Origin: Strigops habroptila
Taxonomy: Eukaryota; Chordata; Aves; Psittaciformes; Psittacidae
Assembly (NCBI RefSeq): GCF_004027225.2
Contig: NW_022651105.1
Span: forward strand, 379,772 to 443,771
Direction of reading: 5' to 3'
DNA: 64,000 nucleotides
Numbering within the stretch: the first letter of the stretch is position 1; each line of letters opens with the position of its first letter. The translations under genes and the position numbers were made by a program. A model generated the notes under the pieces. It did no database searches, had not been told where the DNA came from, and was given only the letters and a program-made list of their open reading frames with translations. Of this stretch, positions 42,301-54,800 are shown piece after piece.

Positions 42301-45300
42301 TCCTTCTCTCCTCTTCCTTCTTTCTCCTTCTTTCTCCTCCTTCTTTCTCTTTCCTTCTCCTCCTTCTCTCTTCTTCCTTCTCCTCCTTCCTTCTCCTCCT
42401 TCCTTTTCCTCCTTCCTTTCTTCTTTGGGTTCTTCAGGTTCTTCACCTTGTTCTTGTTCTTCCACCTTCCTCCCGCAGGGCTTGCACCCGACTGAAACAG
42501 ACCTATGCAGCCCTGTCTCCCAAGAAGAACTCTCAGTCCCGCTCCTGGGACAGCTTCTGGGTCGTCTCATCCTTTTCCGATTTGCCAAGGATGAGGCAAG
42601 CTCTCCAGCTTGGAGTGCTCTTTGGTGCCTCTATAATTACTGCAGCATCAAGAAAGTAAGAGAAGTTGTGGTGGGCTTCATCCCTCTGCACACACACGTC
42701 TCCTGGTGGGGCTGCTTCTCGCCTTCCTCCCTCCTTTCAGCAGCTTGAGCCCTGCTCTTCGTGGTTCCCACAGCCAAAGCTACCACTGACTCCCATGTCC
42801 CAAAGGCAGGTTTTCCCTGTTTGTGAAGAGCAGCTCCATGCCTGCATCACCCCCAGTGCCTGCAGCAAGAAGCTCTTCCTGATGCCCTCCAGTAACCTCC
42901 TTGAGCGCTTGTGTCCTGCAGATCTCGGGGTGGTTTGGGAAGCTTGATGGCAAAGCTGCTGGTGTCCTCCTGACTCTTCTGTGTCTCCCTTGTTGTTCAG
43001 GCAGGCCAAAGCCAAAGGGGGAAGGAGAAGAGCTCAAATGGGAAGAAGAAAACAGTGCCAGAACCTTACCATGGTAATGAGCTCCCCCCATTGCTGGACT
43101 CTGTGGCAAGAGCAGGGCACGTGTGTGAGCAAAGGCATCCAGAAGCAGCAGGGGCTGGTGTGGCCTCACTGTCCCTGGTGGGACGGTTCCTGCTGTCCTC
43201 AAGCAGGGACAATGCGGTGCCCATGAGCCCAACCTTCCTCCCCTAGGCGTTTGCAAATTCCCTTTATCCACGGGAGAGGGCAGACTTTGTCTGCGTGGCC
43301 ATCGAGGCGATGAGAGACTCCAGATCTTTGAGAAGTGGGTAGCAGAAGACATTCTGGATCTGGTCATGAGAGACGTTGACTTCTGGCTGGCAGATGTGAG
43401 TGGCCTGTGGCTGGGTTGCCATGCCCTTCAGTCCTGTCAGGCCTTCTTCCTCCTCCCTCCCTCCTTCCCAAACCTAGGAGGTGACTTGAAGCCACTTTCA
43501 TGCAGCAGAGAGGGATGGGAAATGGCTGCACTCCAGTGGCAGCAGCACCATCCTCCCTGTGTTCCCCCTCCAGGTGCCAAGCATCGTAAGGAGCATCCAT
43601 GAAAGCTGCAGCAGAGCAGCAGAGATTCAGCGTGGTGCAAGCTGGGCGCCCTCCTTATCCTGCTGGTCCTGAAGCACCGAGGGCATTGACCATCAGCATG
43701 GTGCTCAACATTCCCTCAAGTGAAGGTATCAGCCTGAGGGCTTGTTCCCTGTGGGCAGAGGGGCCTGAAGACACTCTGGCTTCCAGACCCAAGAACCCAT
43801 GGCAGGGGAGTTGGAACTAGATGATCTAAGGTCCTTCCACCCCTCCCATGGGGAGCACCACCTTTGCCCTCTGCTGCCTGCCCACGGCATCCCATGGGGT
43901 GCATGGACCATACTGACACAGCTCTCTGGCTTGCAGCGCTGGCATGGACATGTGGGAGCTGATCCTCACCATGCCCAAGACTTTGGAGGTCTTACGGGAG
44001 CTGCTCGGGATACTGCAGGACACAGGAGACACCTCCATCCCTGCCTTGGTTGTGAGTTAGAAAGGGCCTTGATGGCCTCCAGCGAGCCCCGCAGGCTCTG
44101 TAGTGGCTCACTGCTGTGTTTCCTTCAGGCCATGGCCTCCAGTGAGGATGCTGGTGAGGAGTCCCATGTCGAGAGCTCTCAGGACCACCCAAGCCTGCGG
44201 ACAGTGTCCCTGTTGCTTGAGAACCTCATTGTGCTGTCGGAGAGACCTGACTTGGTGAGCAGGGCATGGTCATGGGGAGCCCTCTTGGGTGGGTCAGGGC
44301 ATGGTCATGGGGAACCCTCTTGGCAATGGTGCACCTTGGTGAGTGCAGTGTTGTGTCAGGGTTTCACAACAAGGAACCTCCATCTCTTCCTACAGGCAAG
44401 GAAACTGCAGATCCTCCTGCCACACATGATGGGCAGGCTCCAGAACCCAAGGAAGAGATCAAGATAAAGGCCCTGGTGATCATAAGGAACGCGATGGGCC
44501 ACCTACTGAAGAAGGAAGCCAGCCCCATTGCTGTGCAGCTGGTTGGGGACCTCCTGCCCCTCTTTGATGGAGTAAGGCTGCTGGGCCCTGCAGATGGGCA
44601 CCCTGCAATGACTCGGAGCAGGGGCTGCTCCCTGGGCTCTCATGGGATGGTTTCAGGGCTCTGCATCCCAGCACAGCTTCCCCCTGCTGCAGGATCTGCC
44701 CCCAGAGCTTCCCCCCTCACATCAGCATGGGCAGGGAGCTGCTCTTGCTCAAAGTTCCCCTTTCCTCCTTGCCACCGGGAGTCCAGCCAGCTGCGAGAGC
44801 TCTCCATCCGCCTCTTCAGAGTCCTGCTGGACTCGGTGGTGAGGAGCGACAAGAGGAGGATGAGGAGCAGCACACGGGGCTTTCTGGTCCCGCTCTTCCT
44901 CCACATGAGCGACCAGAGTGACAGCGTGGCCGAGGTACAGATCTCAGAGCCCCCCATCTTTGGGCCAGGGCATGTCCCACCTTCCTAAAGGGGGGATCAC
45001 CCCAGGATCACCCAGGCTCTCCTTGCCCAGGCCATGGTGCCATCTCCTACGTCCCGTTCTTGTGCAGGCCTCCAGGGAAGCGCTCCTTGCTGCAGCAACG
45101 CTCCTCGGGTGGCGAGAGCTCCAACACCTCCTGAAGACAAGGCAGACATGGAGGATTGCAGAGTGCTTGGTGAGGGGCTCTGCGCTCTGCAGCCATGTCT
45201 CTTCTCCACGTCCCTCTCCCATCCTGTGCCCATTGGCATCCCTTGGACCACCCTGCCCATCCCACAGGGCTCCTGGCTGGGAGATGGGAACGGGCAAGGG

Positions 45301-45875
45301 GAAAGGGAGGCGCTGGGAGAAGGGACTGCTGCAGCCAAGCGGGGAGGCTCTGTGGCATCCCATCCCCTTGTGCTCTCTGCAGCTGGAGCGGAGCAGGAAA
45401 AGGGCTGAGGAATACCTGGACCAGAGCGTGCCGTACCTGGAGGATGCTCAGGCCCCCTTGCGAGAGGCAGCCATCAGGTTCATCGGTGAGCCACAGCCCC
45501 TGGGGTCCCTCTTTAGGCCGCCGGGCCCCAATCCCCACCGCTGCCCCCGGGGATCCCTGGGCTCAGCACCGATGGGGAGCAGGGGGCTGATGGATCTCTG
45601 TGCCCAGGACTGGCCGCGCGGCCCCTAAGGGGCAGGAACGAGCTGAAGCTGGAGCAGATCTGCCGAGGTGAGGAGGGAGCAGGCTCTGGGGAGGATGCCT
45701 GGGGGTCTATGGGAGGCTCATCTCAGCTCTGTCCCTTTGGCTCACAGCCCTTGAGACGCTGCCGGAGGAAAGCGATCCCGTCATCTGTTCCCTGGCAATT
45801 CAGACCGTGCTCATCCTGAGAAGGCCACCGGTGCGGCGCACGTTGGGATGGCGCCTGCGAGCGCTCTGCTGCTGA
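39397..45875 (+). CDS. Maestro HEAT-like repeat (MROH) family gene, copy 1, frame-disrupted
   Basis: Coding segments: 39397-39517, 39986-40065, 40195-40320, 40445-40524, 40639-40757, 40885-40972, 41948-42052, 42479-42655, 43001-43073, 43247-43395, 43574-43725, 43937-44051, 44129-44254, 44396-44571, 44779-44934, 45068-45169, 45383-45485, 45608-45667, 45748-45875 (stop TGA). About 745 codons, a short family member; HEAT-type helices such as CLLxTARYCG, FFLPPKEE, LYPRERADFVCVAIEAMRD, DVDFWLAD, LLGWRELQHLL and PLREAAIRFIGLAARPL support MROH. Molecular function is unknown; HEAT solenoids usually mediate protein contacts. Frame breaks against copy 2: segments starting 40639 (-2), 40885 (-2), 42479, 43001, 43247 (each -1), 43574 (-3 in pieces) and 44396 (-1). 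The acceptor before 44779 reads CGG where copy 2 has CAG. Segments at 39397-40524, 41948, 43937, 44129 and 45068-45875 are intact. The pattern fits recent decay or consensus errors. Confidence 0.7.
39535..39895. mobile_element. CR1 LINE fragments in opposite orientations
   Basis: 39535-39720 is sense CR1 (aagaagttcttgcctgtgag, ttcaaggccaggttggacag). 39721-39800 is antisense tail (atagaatcatagaatggttt, ggaaaggaccttaag). 39833-39895 is sense again (ggaactagatgatcttcagg, ctttccaaccc). Duplicate at about 52018-52380. It lies in the second intron of the MROH gene. Confidence 0.8.
41370..41500 (-). mobile_element. AT-rich repeat plus antisense CR1 tail
   Basis: A (ta)n-like tract at about 41377-41420 precedes tcatagaatcatagaatggg and ggaaaggactgaagatcatc, the reverse complement of the CR1 3' terminus. 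Duplicate at about 53865-53995. Remaining intron sequence at 40973-41370 and 41500-41947 shows no recognisable feature. Confidence 0.75.
42170..42465 (+). repeat. Polypyrimidine (ttctcctcc)n tract in MROH intron
   Basis: About 290 bases of C/T only, ending just before the acceptor of 42479-42655. In copy 2 (54668-55015) the tract is longer (about 340 bases) and differs in unit order, so it is unstable between copies. Confidence 0.9.
43803..43850 (+). mobile_element. Short CR1 fragment
   Basis: ggagttggaactagatgatc followed by ggtccttccacccc matches CR1 sense near the 3' end. Duplicate at about 56367-56408, where the copy is closer to consensus (cttcaggtcctttcc). Confidence 0.55.
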
Positions 45876-46112
45876 TGCTGGACAGCTGGGAGCGGCAGCC
45901 CTTTCCTTAGGGAAAGGGGTGTCATCCTTAAACCTGGACTAAAGAGCTTCAGAAACAAAAGAGCTAAAAGAGCGGCTCCTGAGCTGCCGCGTTCCCAGCG
46001 CTCCATCTTCTGGAGACAGCAGGGGCAGAGGGACCCTTGCTCTGAATAGCACCAGGCAGCAGAGAGGCATCCAGCCAGCACAGACTCCAAACCTGACACC
46101 ATGTTATCCAGC

Positions 46113-46118
46113 AATAAA
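46113..46118 (+). terminator. Poly-A signal of MROH copy 1
   Basis: AATAAA 238 bases after the TGA, followed by a gtggaggttttgt GU-rich element. The same context is present in copy 2. Confidence 0.75.
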
Positions 46119-46435
46119 GAAGTGGAGGTTTTGTAAAGGGCTCTGTGTGTGAAAGCTTGAAAATGGGCAGTTTAGAAGTGCAGGTAACAAGGAGAAGCAG
46201 CGGTTCCTTATGAGCCCCTAGAGCTTGAGGAGAGGTAGAAGACTGGTACCACGTGGATCAGGAGAGTAACGGCCAACCTCAGACAGCTTAGGAAAGGGGG
46301 TGCCAATGGGAAATGAAACGGTGTTCCTAAAGGAACTTGCTCCATTCTAATCCTAAAAGTCACTCCTTGAGCTAAGAGACCCTTGCCCACAGAGACCCTT
46401 ACTCACGGGACATGTGTAGTCAAGTAGAAGTCTAG

Positions 46436-46722
46436 AAGAGTTAGGGTTGGAAAGGACCTTAAGATCATCTAGTTCCAACCCCCTGCCTTGGGCAGGGACA
46501 CCTCACACTAGAGCAGGTTGCTCCAAGCCCCTGTGTCCAACCTGGCCTTGAACACTGCCAGGGATGGGGCAGCCACAGCTTCTCTGGGCACCCTGTGCCA
46601 GCGCCTCAGCACCCTCCCAGGGAAGAACTTCTTCCCTATGTCTGACTGAAATCTGCCCTGTTTAAGCTTGAATCCGCTACCCCTTGTCCTTTCACTACAG
46701 TCCCTGCTGAAGAGCCCCTAAA
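46436..46722 (-). mobile_element. CR1 LINE 3' region, antisense
   Basis: About 290 bases colinear with the avian CR1 tail in reverse complement: gggttggaaaggaccttaag, then cctggccttgaacactgcca, cacagcttctctgggcaccc and ctgaagagccc. No ORF2 coding region is included, so this is a 5'-truncated copy. Confidence 0.9.
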
Positions 46723-47109
46723 TAAATATATCTGGTGCACTTAAACAGAGACGAGAGAATGTAAGAGCCAATATTGCACATAGAGACTGCTGCGCCTATG
46801 GCAAACAGGGATCTTCCCTGTTTGCCATGTGTCCAAGCGGGGAGCTGGCAGGCGGAGGGTGCGCTGCAGCAGTTCTCCAGCCCCAGGCACCTCCATCCCT
46901 TCCAATCCCATGGTACCCCTAAAACACCCCAAAATCCACCTTGTACCCCAAACCCACCCAGCCTCAGGCATCTCCGTCCCTCCCAACACTGCTGGTAGCC
47001 CTAAATGTTCCCAAACCCCACCTTTCTTAGGCCCCAGAAGGAAGGATCCCCACACACAGCATGTTGGGGTGCAGGGATGCTGCTTTGGGTGACAGCCCCA
47101 GCTCATGGC

Positions 47110-47400
47110 CCTGCAGGAGGTTCTCCCGCTGCCACCGCTCAGTCTAGACCTGGGAGGAGATGCAGTGGTGGGATACAGGCACCTGAAGTCCCCTCCATTC
47201 ATGGTCTCCCCGAGCCTTCTCTTCTCCACACTGGACGTTTGCACTTTGGGAGCTGCTATCTCGGTCACTGGAGACTGGTGTCCAGTGGGGCTTTATGCAG
47301 ATGGAGTTTTAGGTGGGTACGTAAGGGAGGACATCCATGTTGGTGGCACCGTTCCGGAGGTCTCCATGTGTGGGAATTAAGTGGATGTTTCCGTAAGTGC
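47110..47400 (+). repeat. Satellite-related block, plus orientation
   Basis: Contains gatggagttttaggtgggta, ggaggacatccatgttggtg and caccgttccggaggtctcc, in the order of the reverse-complemented 195-bp satellite, preceded by about 150 unrelated bases. A copy at about 59753-60045 is nearly identical. The 91-aa open frame across it is probably not coding. Confidence 0.5.
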
Positions 47401-49980
47401 TCCTAAGCCTCCCTGGATTCCTGTTGGTGGGTTTCAGCTCCAGGATGAGCAGTGAGATGAGTGGGAGCAATGTGCTCTCAGGTGGGCTTGGTTACCCTTA
47501 GCAGGCACCAGAAGGTTCTCTGAAGCTGTTGATTGTTCTGGGAGGGTTGGGCTTGCAGAGGAAGGTGTGCAGGGAGTTGGGTTCCTTTTCTTGTGGTTTT
47601 CTGAGGTGGAAAGTATGAGCTGAACTTGGCTTTGCTGTGGGAAGAAAGTAGTTCTGGTTTGGTTGGAGGGCTGGGCTCTGCTGATGTACATGGGCTTCTC
47701 CACTTGCTGCCTTGAGCCTTCTGTGCTTCTGAGGGAGAGCTTAGTGCTGCCTTCTTCCTTGAGGACTGACAACAAGAGCATGGCAGAGAAAGGAGGTAAG
47801 GAGAGCTGGAAGGGATTTGCATGCTGCCCTGAGAGTGGGATGCAGAAAGAAAGTTGGCTCTTTTCTGAAGGTCTTAAACCTCTGAATGATGAGTTTGGCC
47901 TGAGGGTAGCCAGTGATGTGCCCTTCTTGGAGCAGGATTCCTCTGTGCCCTGTGCTGTGGGTGGGTAGGCTTTAGAGAAGTTGCTTGCTGTGCTTTAGAG
48001 CCTGGTTGTGCTCCTATTGTTGGTGTGAATGCTGCTTGCCTTAGCACCAGGCAATGCCCAAATGCATGTTGTGTCTTTGTTAAGAGGTACTTTTTGCTTT
48101 GCTGAGTGCTCCCTGTTCCTTGCACTGAAACATGGAGGGGTCTAAACCAATGCCATTGGGCTCTGTGCCTGTGGTTGTTGCAAACAGTACTGACTTGCTG
48201 GCCCCAAACCCCTACCTCTCTTTAAAAAATCTATATATTCTTTGGACTAGGCCTTGCTTACAGCATGCAGCAATTGCATGAGCTGTATCTAATCGTGATT
48301 TTGTGTTTGAAAGCATTTCATGCGAGTGGCTGGTGTCAGTGTCACCATGTATAAGGAGGGAGAAATAAGCACAGAGCAGCCAGATAACACGATGAAAGTG
48401 TCCAAAAGTCTGTAGAGGAACTCAGTGTGAGACCTTTGCATGAGCCCTGTGCCTCCTCTGCTCTTCCTCAGCTGCTGCCCTGGGCTGTGACAGCCCAAAG
48501 CAGAAGGAAAGACTCATTGTCTGCCCAGGTGCTGTAGAAACAAGTGCCTGGGCCAAAGGGCTGATGAGATCTCCCCCACAGCTGGTCTCGGCCTACCTTG
48601 GGCCCCGTTGCTGTGTCTGGGAGAGGGGAAACTGAGGCACAGAGCTGCTGGGTCATGTGCAGGGCTTGCAAGATCCCTGCTGGTGCAAGCATCAGGTAGG
48701 TGCCTGTTGGAAACTGCAGCACTTGTCATGGACGATACTGGGTGGCAGAGTAGGTCCTTGCTGACGTTGGGCATATATGTGCCAGCAGGTGTACTCCTGC
48801 CAAACCTTCATCTTGGCTCTTGAGATCAGAGAGGCTGAGGTTGTGTCCTTGTGAAGCCCTGCTCTGGGTCTTTTTCAAGCTCTCCATCTCTCCCCTTAGA
48901 GCCTTTCTGGGATGATTTCAGTGGTCTGTGCCTCAGTTTCCCTACCTGTAAACCAGGAAGAACAGCAATTTTCCCCTGCTTCTCTGGTTTTTCCAATTGA
49001 CTCTTTTGATTTAAACCCCTCTGTGTTTCTTTGGAAAGCAGCTCCCACTAGTAAATGCTAACTAGTCCTTTTCAGTCTCAGGTTTGAGTCAGCGACACAG
49101 GCATCAGCCGTTCTGTGCTGCAGCAGAAAGAGTGTGCCGGTGACCCCAGTCCTGCACAGACAGTAAAGACAGGGTACAAAGGAAAACAGGGGGAAACAAC
49201 AAAGTCTAAAGCCGTTTTTCAGGGTTCCAGCACATTCTCCACAATGTTTGCATCTTTTTGGCACTCCCTGATGTTCTGAAGAGCTTTGATGATGCTGGAT
49301 TGGATTAGCAAATAGGTTTAGACCACTCCAGTAATGCTTTTGCTGGTCTCATGTTGTCAATTCTTGTTTGTTTTTTCCTCAGCCTTGTTGCTGCTCTTGT
49401 CTGCTTGTGATCGTCCAGAGCAAGACTAGAGGAAACGCAGGCAAGGCTGCTGGAATCCCTTCCATCTTCTCCTTGCGCCCACAGAAACTTGATCATCTGA
49501 CAGTAAGCAATATTGCTGTGCTTTTATACACCACACATAACCTGTCAAACTGCTTTATTTCCAAGTTACCATCATGTGTTACTCAGGAGCAACTGAGACA
49601 TTTTGGGTTAGCTTTGTACATACATATTGATGAGAAATCCAAAGCATGTTTTTCTGTAGAAAATACCTATGTTTATATCAGACTCAAATAGATCTGGAAA
49701 AGAGGTTGTTCCTTCTGCTCCTGCTGAAGTCTGTTTAGAAGAGATCCCAAGCAAGGATGGCTCTGTCTAAATCACAAGTGTTATTAGTTTGGGACCATTT
49801 CATTCCCTGGAAAGACTTCTGAAGAAACAGATTGATTAGGGAATGGGGAGCGTGTCAGGGCTTGTCTTGGTGGGATGTGGGGAGTCTGGAGGGGGAATGT
49901 GTGGGACATGGCTGGTGGGAAGAGCAGGGGGCACAGCATGTTGCACTCGAAGCATCATCATGTGTTTTTGAACCCTGCAG

Positions 49981-50132
49981 GTTAGCCAATGGGCTGGAAG
50001 GTGTGCGGATCGAGAGCGAGGGCAGCCTGTCCACGCTGCCCTTCTTCAACCTCTCAGAGGAGGACTGTGGCAACTACATGTGTGTTGCCACGAACAAGCT
50101 GGGCAACAGCAATGCCAGTACCATCCTGTATG
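49981..50132 (+). pseudogene. Orphan IgLON-type Ig-domain exon, copy 2
   Basis: Same 152 bases as copy 1 with no difference seen, including both splice sites and the polybasic purine tract after the donor. Located 12,486 bp downstream of the first. No partner exons are visible nearby. Confidence 0.6.
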
Positions 50133-51290
50133 GTAGGTGCCCTGTTTTTCTGCAGCAAGGTATAGTGAGGAGGAAGAAGAAGAAGAGGAGGAGGAGGAGG
50201 ATGAAGAGGAGGAAGGTGAGTGGCCAGCGATGGAAGCAAGTGGGGTTTTTTTAGCAATGCCAGCCCATCGAGATGCTGAATGGCACGAGCCCTGAGCGCA
50301 AGGATTCATCAGAGGATGCTGAGGAGATCTGCATTGGCCCATGCAGGAGGGCACTGCTTGGTGGTGGTCAGTGGCGGTCACGGTGGGTGTTTAGGGGTGA
50401 GCAGCAGACGGTGAAGAGACAGGACATCATTGAAACGCAGGCGCGAGGAGAGGGCCCCAGCAGGTAAGGGCACACTTTGGGGACACACTGTAGGCTATTT
50501 GCAGGTTATCCTCTTGCAGGGATACAGGCAGTTGTTAAGGGGTGCAGGCAGTGTGAGGTTGGGACGTGTAGATGTCAGGTGGTGTGGGTGTCACGTTGGG
50601 TATCGTAGGTGTCAGGCTGGGTAGTGTAGGTGGCACTTGAGGCAGCAGAGGTGTTGGGTTAGGTAGCATAGGTGGCACTGTGGGTGAGCTCCTGCGGCTG
50701 ACTCAGGGTTAGCACAGCTTTATTAGACCGGTTCCATCAGAGGCGCTTGGAAATGGGACAACGTGTGCTCAGCACTGAAGGCGTGCTGACATGGGACATG
50801 GCATCACCCAGACATGTGGCCTGTCAGGTGCATGGCGATGTTATATGTGCCCGGTGTCCACCCCGAATGTTGTGTCCCTTCTGGAATCGCAGCTCTTGTC
50901 ACCAAACATCCCGGGGTGCCCGACCTGTCACCTGCAGTTTTTCTTCACCCAAGGAAGTTGTGAATGCTCCATCCGTGGCAGTGTTTAAGGCCGGGTTGGA
51001 CGGAGCAGAGTGAATGCAGGAAGGTCCTCAAGCTCTCCTGCTCACATTCCTCCCTCAGGGCATCTGAGCTCCCAAAGCTGTCGCTCTTGAGTGGGAATGC
51101 AAAGAGCTGCCCCCTCCGATGGGAGGAGATGCTCTGGAGGTGGAGGGTGTCTTCCCTGATGCAGAGGAGCCAAACCTGCTCCCACTCAGGGTGGACATTG
51201 CCTTGAAACCCGGCGCTGCCTTGGCTCTTGTGACATCACCCACCACCTATGATGCCACAAAGCACCGGCGCTGAGGTAGGCACAGCCAGG

Positions 51291-51434
51291 TATAAAGCCA
51301 GGGCTGTCCCTGTGTGTGGCACTTGACAGAAGAGCTCACGGAGTGGTTGAGTCTCTCGTGAGCAAGCTGCATTGCTGGTACCGCACCTCAGTGGATTGCG
51401 GACAGAAAGCTACGGAAAGACAACTTCTGACCAA
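51291..51434 (+). promoter_or_regulatory. TATA promoter and non-coding exon 1 of MROH copy 2
   Basis: TATAAA at 51291-51296 and donor after 51434, exactly 12,485 bp from the copy 1 elements. The intervening sequence is the same, so both copies should share promoter activity if transcribed. Confidence 0.55.
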
Positions 51435-51880
51435 GTACGTGTGAAAAATCCTCCTCTCCCCTCCCCAAGTGCATTTTCCTCCTCCTCAGCTGGGGTGTGA
51501 TGGAGGTGATCCCATCTGGTCTCATCTCATCGCATGTCATCACCTCAGCTCAGCTCATCTTCATCCCATTTCATCTTCATCTCATTTCATCGCATTGCAT
51601 CGCATCATCTTCCTCACACCACATCATCACACCACATCACGACACCACATCTTCACTCATCTCATCCATCTCATCTCATCTCACCCATCGCATCTCATCA
51701 TCTTCCTCATTTCATAGAACATATCACCACACCCATCATAATCCTTATATCAAGTCACGGCTCATGGCGATGGGACAGGGCAGGAGCAAGGAGCCGGTGG
51801 GTTGCTCCTGAGCTCAGCCCTGATGCGTTTGGTCCAAGCTTCCCCCTCCACCACCTCAATCTTTTTCCTTCATCCACAGG

Positions 51881-54800
51881 ATGGCGAAGAAACCCCCAGA
51901 ACCCCAAGGAGGGCCTGGGAGGAGGAGAACAGGGCTCCCCAGAAGAGCAGATCTTCACCGGAGTCCAATGAGGAACCCCCGGTCCTGCCATTGAGGACTG
52001 GTGAGTGAGAGGCCCTGTTGGTCTGGGACCAGGACAAGGGGTGATGGGTTTAAACTGAAACAGGGGAAGCTCAGGTTGCACATAAGGAAGAAGTTCTTGC
52101 CTGTGAGAGTGGAGAAGCGCTGGCACAGCTTATCCAAAGAGGTGGTGAATGCTCCATCCCCGGCAGCGTTCAAGGCCAGGTTGGACAGAGCCTTGGGTGA
52201 TATAGAATCATAGAATGGTTTGGGATGGAAAGGACCTTAAGCTCATCCAGTTCCACTGATGTCCTCCACAGGCAGGGACACCACACACTAAATCGTGTCA
52301 TGGTTCCATGTCATGGAACTAGATGATCTTCAGGTCCTTTCCAACCCAACCCGTTCTAGGGTTCTCTGACTCTATGGTGCTCGACACAGCACCACATTTC
52401 CCTGGCATGCTGGCGGAGGGCAGAGCTCCTTCCTCTGCTCTCCAAAGCTCTTCTCCTCCTCTATTAGATGCCACCTGGTTACCCGTTTACAGACTGGAGC
52501 AGGACAACGTGGAGCGCATCAAGGCATTTGTCAAAAGCCCAACAATGGTAGGCATGGCCATTGTGAACAGGGGCTCTGCTGGTGGGTGCTGGCTTCAACC
52601 AGGGCCCCCCTAGAGTCCAGTCCCGCTGTCCCCTCTCATACTGCCTGTTTGTGTCTCTGTCCCCCTGGTTTCCAGGATGAGCACCAGAAGATTGGCTTTC
52701 TGGAGAGCATCTGCTGCCTGTTGAGCACCGCCAGGTACTGCGGCTTGCACCAGGGGCTGGATGTCTTCTGCCACAACTGCCATCTGGCAGAGATGATCAA
52801 GGTGAGGGGACCGCCTTGGGGATGCTATGGGCAGGGGGCAAGGCCTCCAGCACCCAGTGAGGGCAGCATTGGTGGCACTGGGTGCTGGCATCTACCACGT
52901 CCCTTATCCCCATTGTGCTCTGCAGATGCTGCTCCAAAAGGAGCCCATGGAGCAACTGTTCACCAAGGTGCGGCATCTCGCCATGGATGCCATAGCAGAA
53001 TTGAGGTACCACAACCGCCCATCCCTCCTGGGGACCCCAGAGCTCTGTGTCCCCCTGCCCAAGGCCTCGAGGCACTGCTCCCAGCAGCAGTGTCCAACCG
53101 GAGCCCTCTCTCTTTGCAGCTCAGTGGAGACAGGGCTGGCAGGCCAGGAGGAAAGCCTCCTGGAAACCTGCTGCAGAAGGGTCTTCTTCCTTCCTCCAAA
53201 GGAGGAGTTTTCAGACCTGGACACTTTCTACTACATCTACGTAAGTGCTGGAGGAGCTACAGGAGCCCACAGCTCCCTGCGGCTGCTCCCTGGTTACGCA
53301 GTGCTGCGGGATGAGCACGGTTTAAGCCCAGCTGGCACCTTAAGTGCTACGCTCTGTCCTCCTTGCAGATGCTGGAATCCACGGACAACATGCTCTGGAG
53401 GCTGGTGCTCAACTCTCCTGCCCCCAGGGCCAGCGAGAAGCTGCGGAACATCCTGCAGGTCTGGCATGTGCTGAATGGGGTTCACAGGGCTGTTGCTCAC
53501 CCTGGGAACAGCGCTCTTGCTTGAGTGGATGGTCCCCACACCAGTGCCATGCACAGAGAGCGCCCTGCAGGGGTGTGCCCACCTCCCTTGGGTAACCAAG
53601 GCCCTTCTGGAGCACAGTGGCTGCAGAGGGTGGCATCTACCTACGTGCCCAGGCAAGGGGCAGTTATACGAAGCCAAAGGGGCAGGAACCCCACTAGAGG
53701 CTTTGCTGCCCACTCTCAGGAGACTGATCCCCCTGGGCTGGCATCTTTGCTGCCTCTCATCAGCCTGGTTTGGGACCAGCTTGGTGGGACCCACGGACTT
53801 GTTAGGAAAATTCCCTTCCCCTTAACTATTAGATAAGCCACTCTTTAAAGTATTAACATGTCTTTTATATATATCTGCATATATATATATATGTATATTT
53901 ATTTATATGTACACTGTAATCATAGAATCATAGAATGGGTTGGGTTGGAAAGGACCTGAAGATCATCTAGTTCCAGTCCCCTGCCATGGGCAGGGACAGT
54001 GATGAGGTAGTGGATTTTTGCTGCTAGTTTCAGCCCAGCCCTGGAAATGAGGATGTGTCTTCTCTTAGGCCTTTGTGGCACAGGACATCAGCCACAGCCA
54101 AGGGGACAAAGACCTTGGTTCTGTCTTATTCAGCCTTGGCCATTGCACCGCAGCCCATCCTGCACTGTGCCTGGGCCTGTTTCCCTGCAGGCTGCAGGCA
54201 CCCAATGTACTTCCCCAGCTTCTTCTCACCCCAGAATGTCCCTTCCTGTACTGGTGCCCCTCCACCTCCCCTTGACACACAAAGCCACGGGCTGATCCTG
54301 ACTCCCTCGGGGTGATGTTCAGCATCAGGAACCCCAGTAGAGGCTCAGAGGAAGCCTTGATGGAAGGAGTGCGGGTCCAGCCCATGCTGCTCCTGCTGCA
54401 GCACGTGTCTGCTCCCAGGGCACACCAGCAGCTTCTCTCTGCCCAGGTCCTGCTGAGCTTCACCAGCTCTGAGAGCGCCGTGGTGCGGGAGAGGGCCCTG
54501 GGGAGGATCAGGACCCTGAGCCAGTTGCTGTTCACCATCACACACTGAGGGTAAGGACCAGGCAGGCTCCAGCCAGAGCATCTCCCCCTCCCTGCACACC
54601 AGAGCAGGCGGCAGCTCTCCCCGCATGGGGCTGCTTGGGGAGACGGGGCCCTGCAAAGCCTGCCTGCCCTCTGCCTTCTCCTCCTCCTCCTTTCTCCTTC
54701 TCCTCCTTCTTCTTTATCCTTCTCCTTTCTTCTTCTTCTTCTTTTTCTTTTCTTTTTTCATTCTCCTTCAGATTCTTCTTCTGGTCTTTCTCCTTCTCCT

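Larger units (their letters stand above)
37335..49830 (+). repeat. Segmental duplication, unit 2 (about 12.5 kb)
   Basis: Collinear with 49831-62450, at an offset of about 12,485 at its 5' end rising to about 12,660 at its 3' end because of small indels. Contains an orphan Ig exon, an MROH-type gene, a CR1 tail at 46436-46722, a satellite-related block at 47110-47400 and conserved non-coding sequence at 48200-49790. Within 47400-48190 no gene or element was recognised. Confidence 0.92.
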
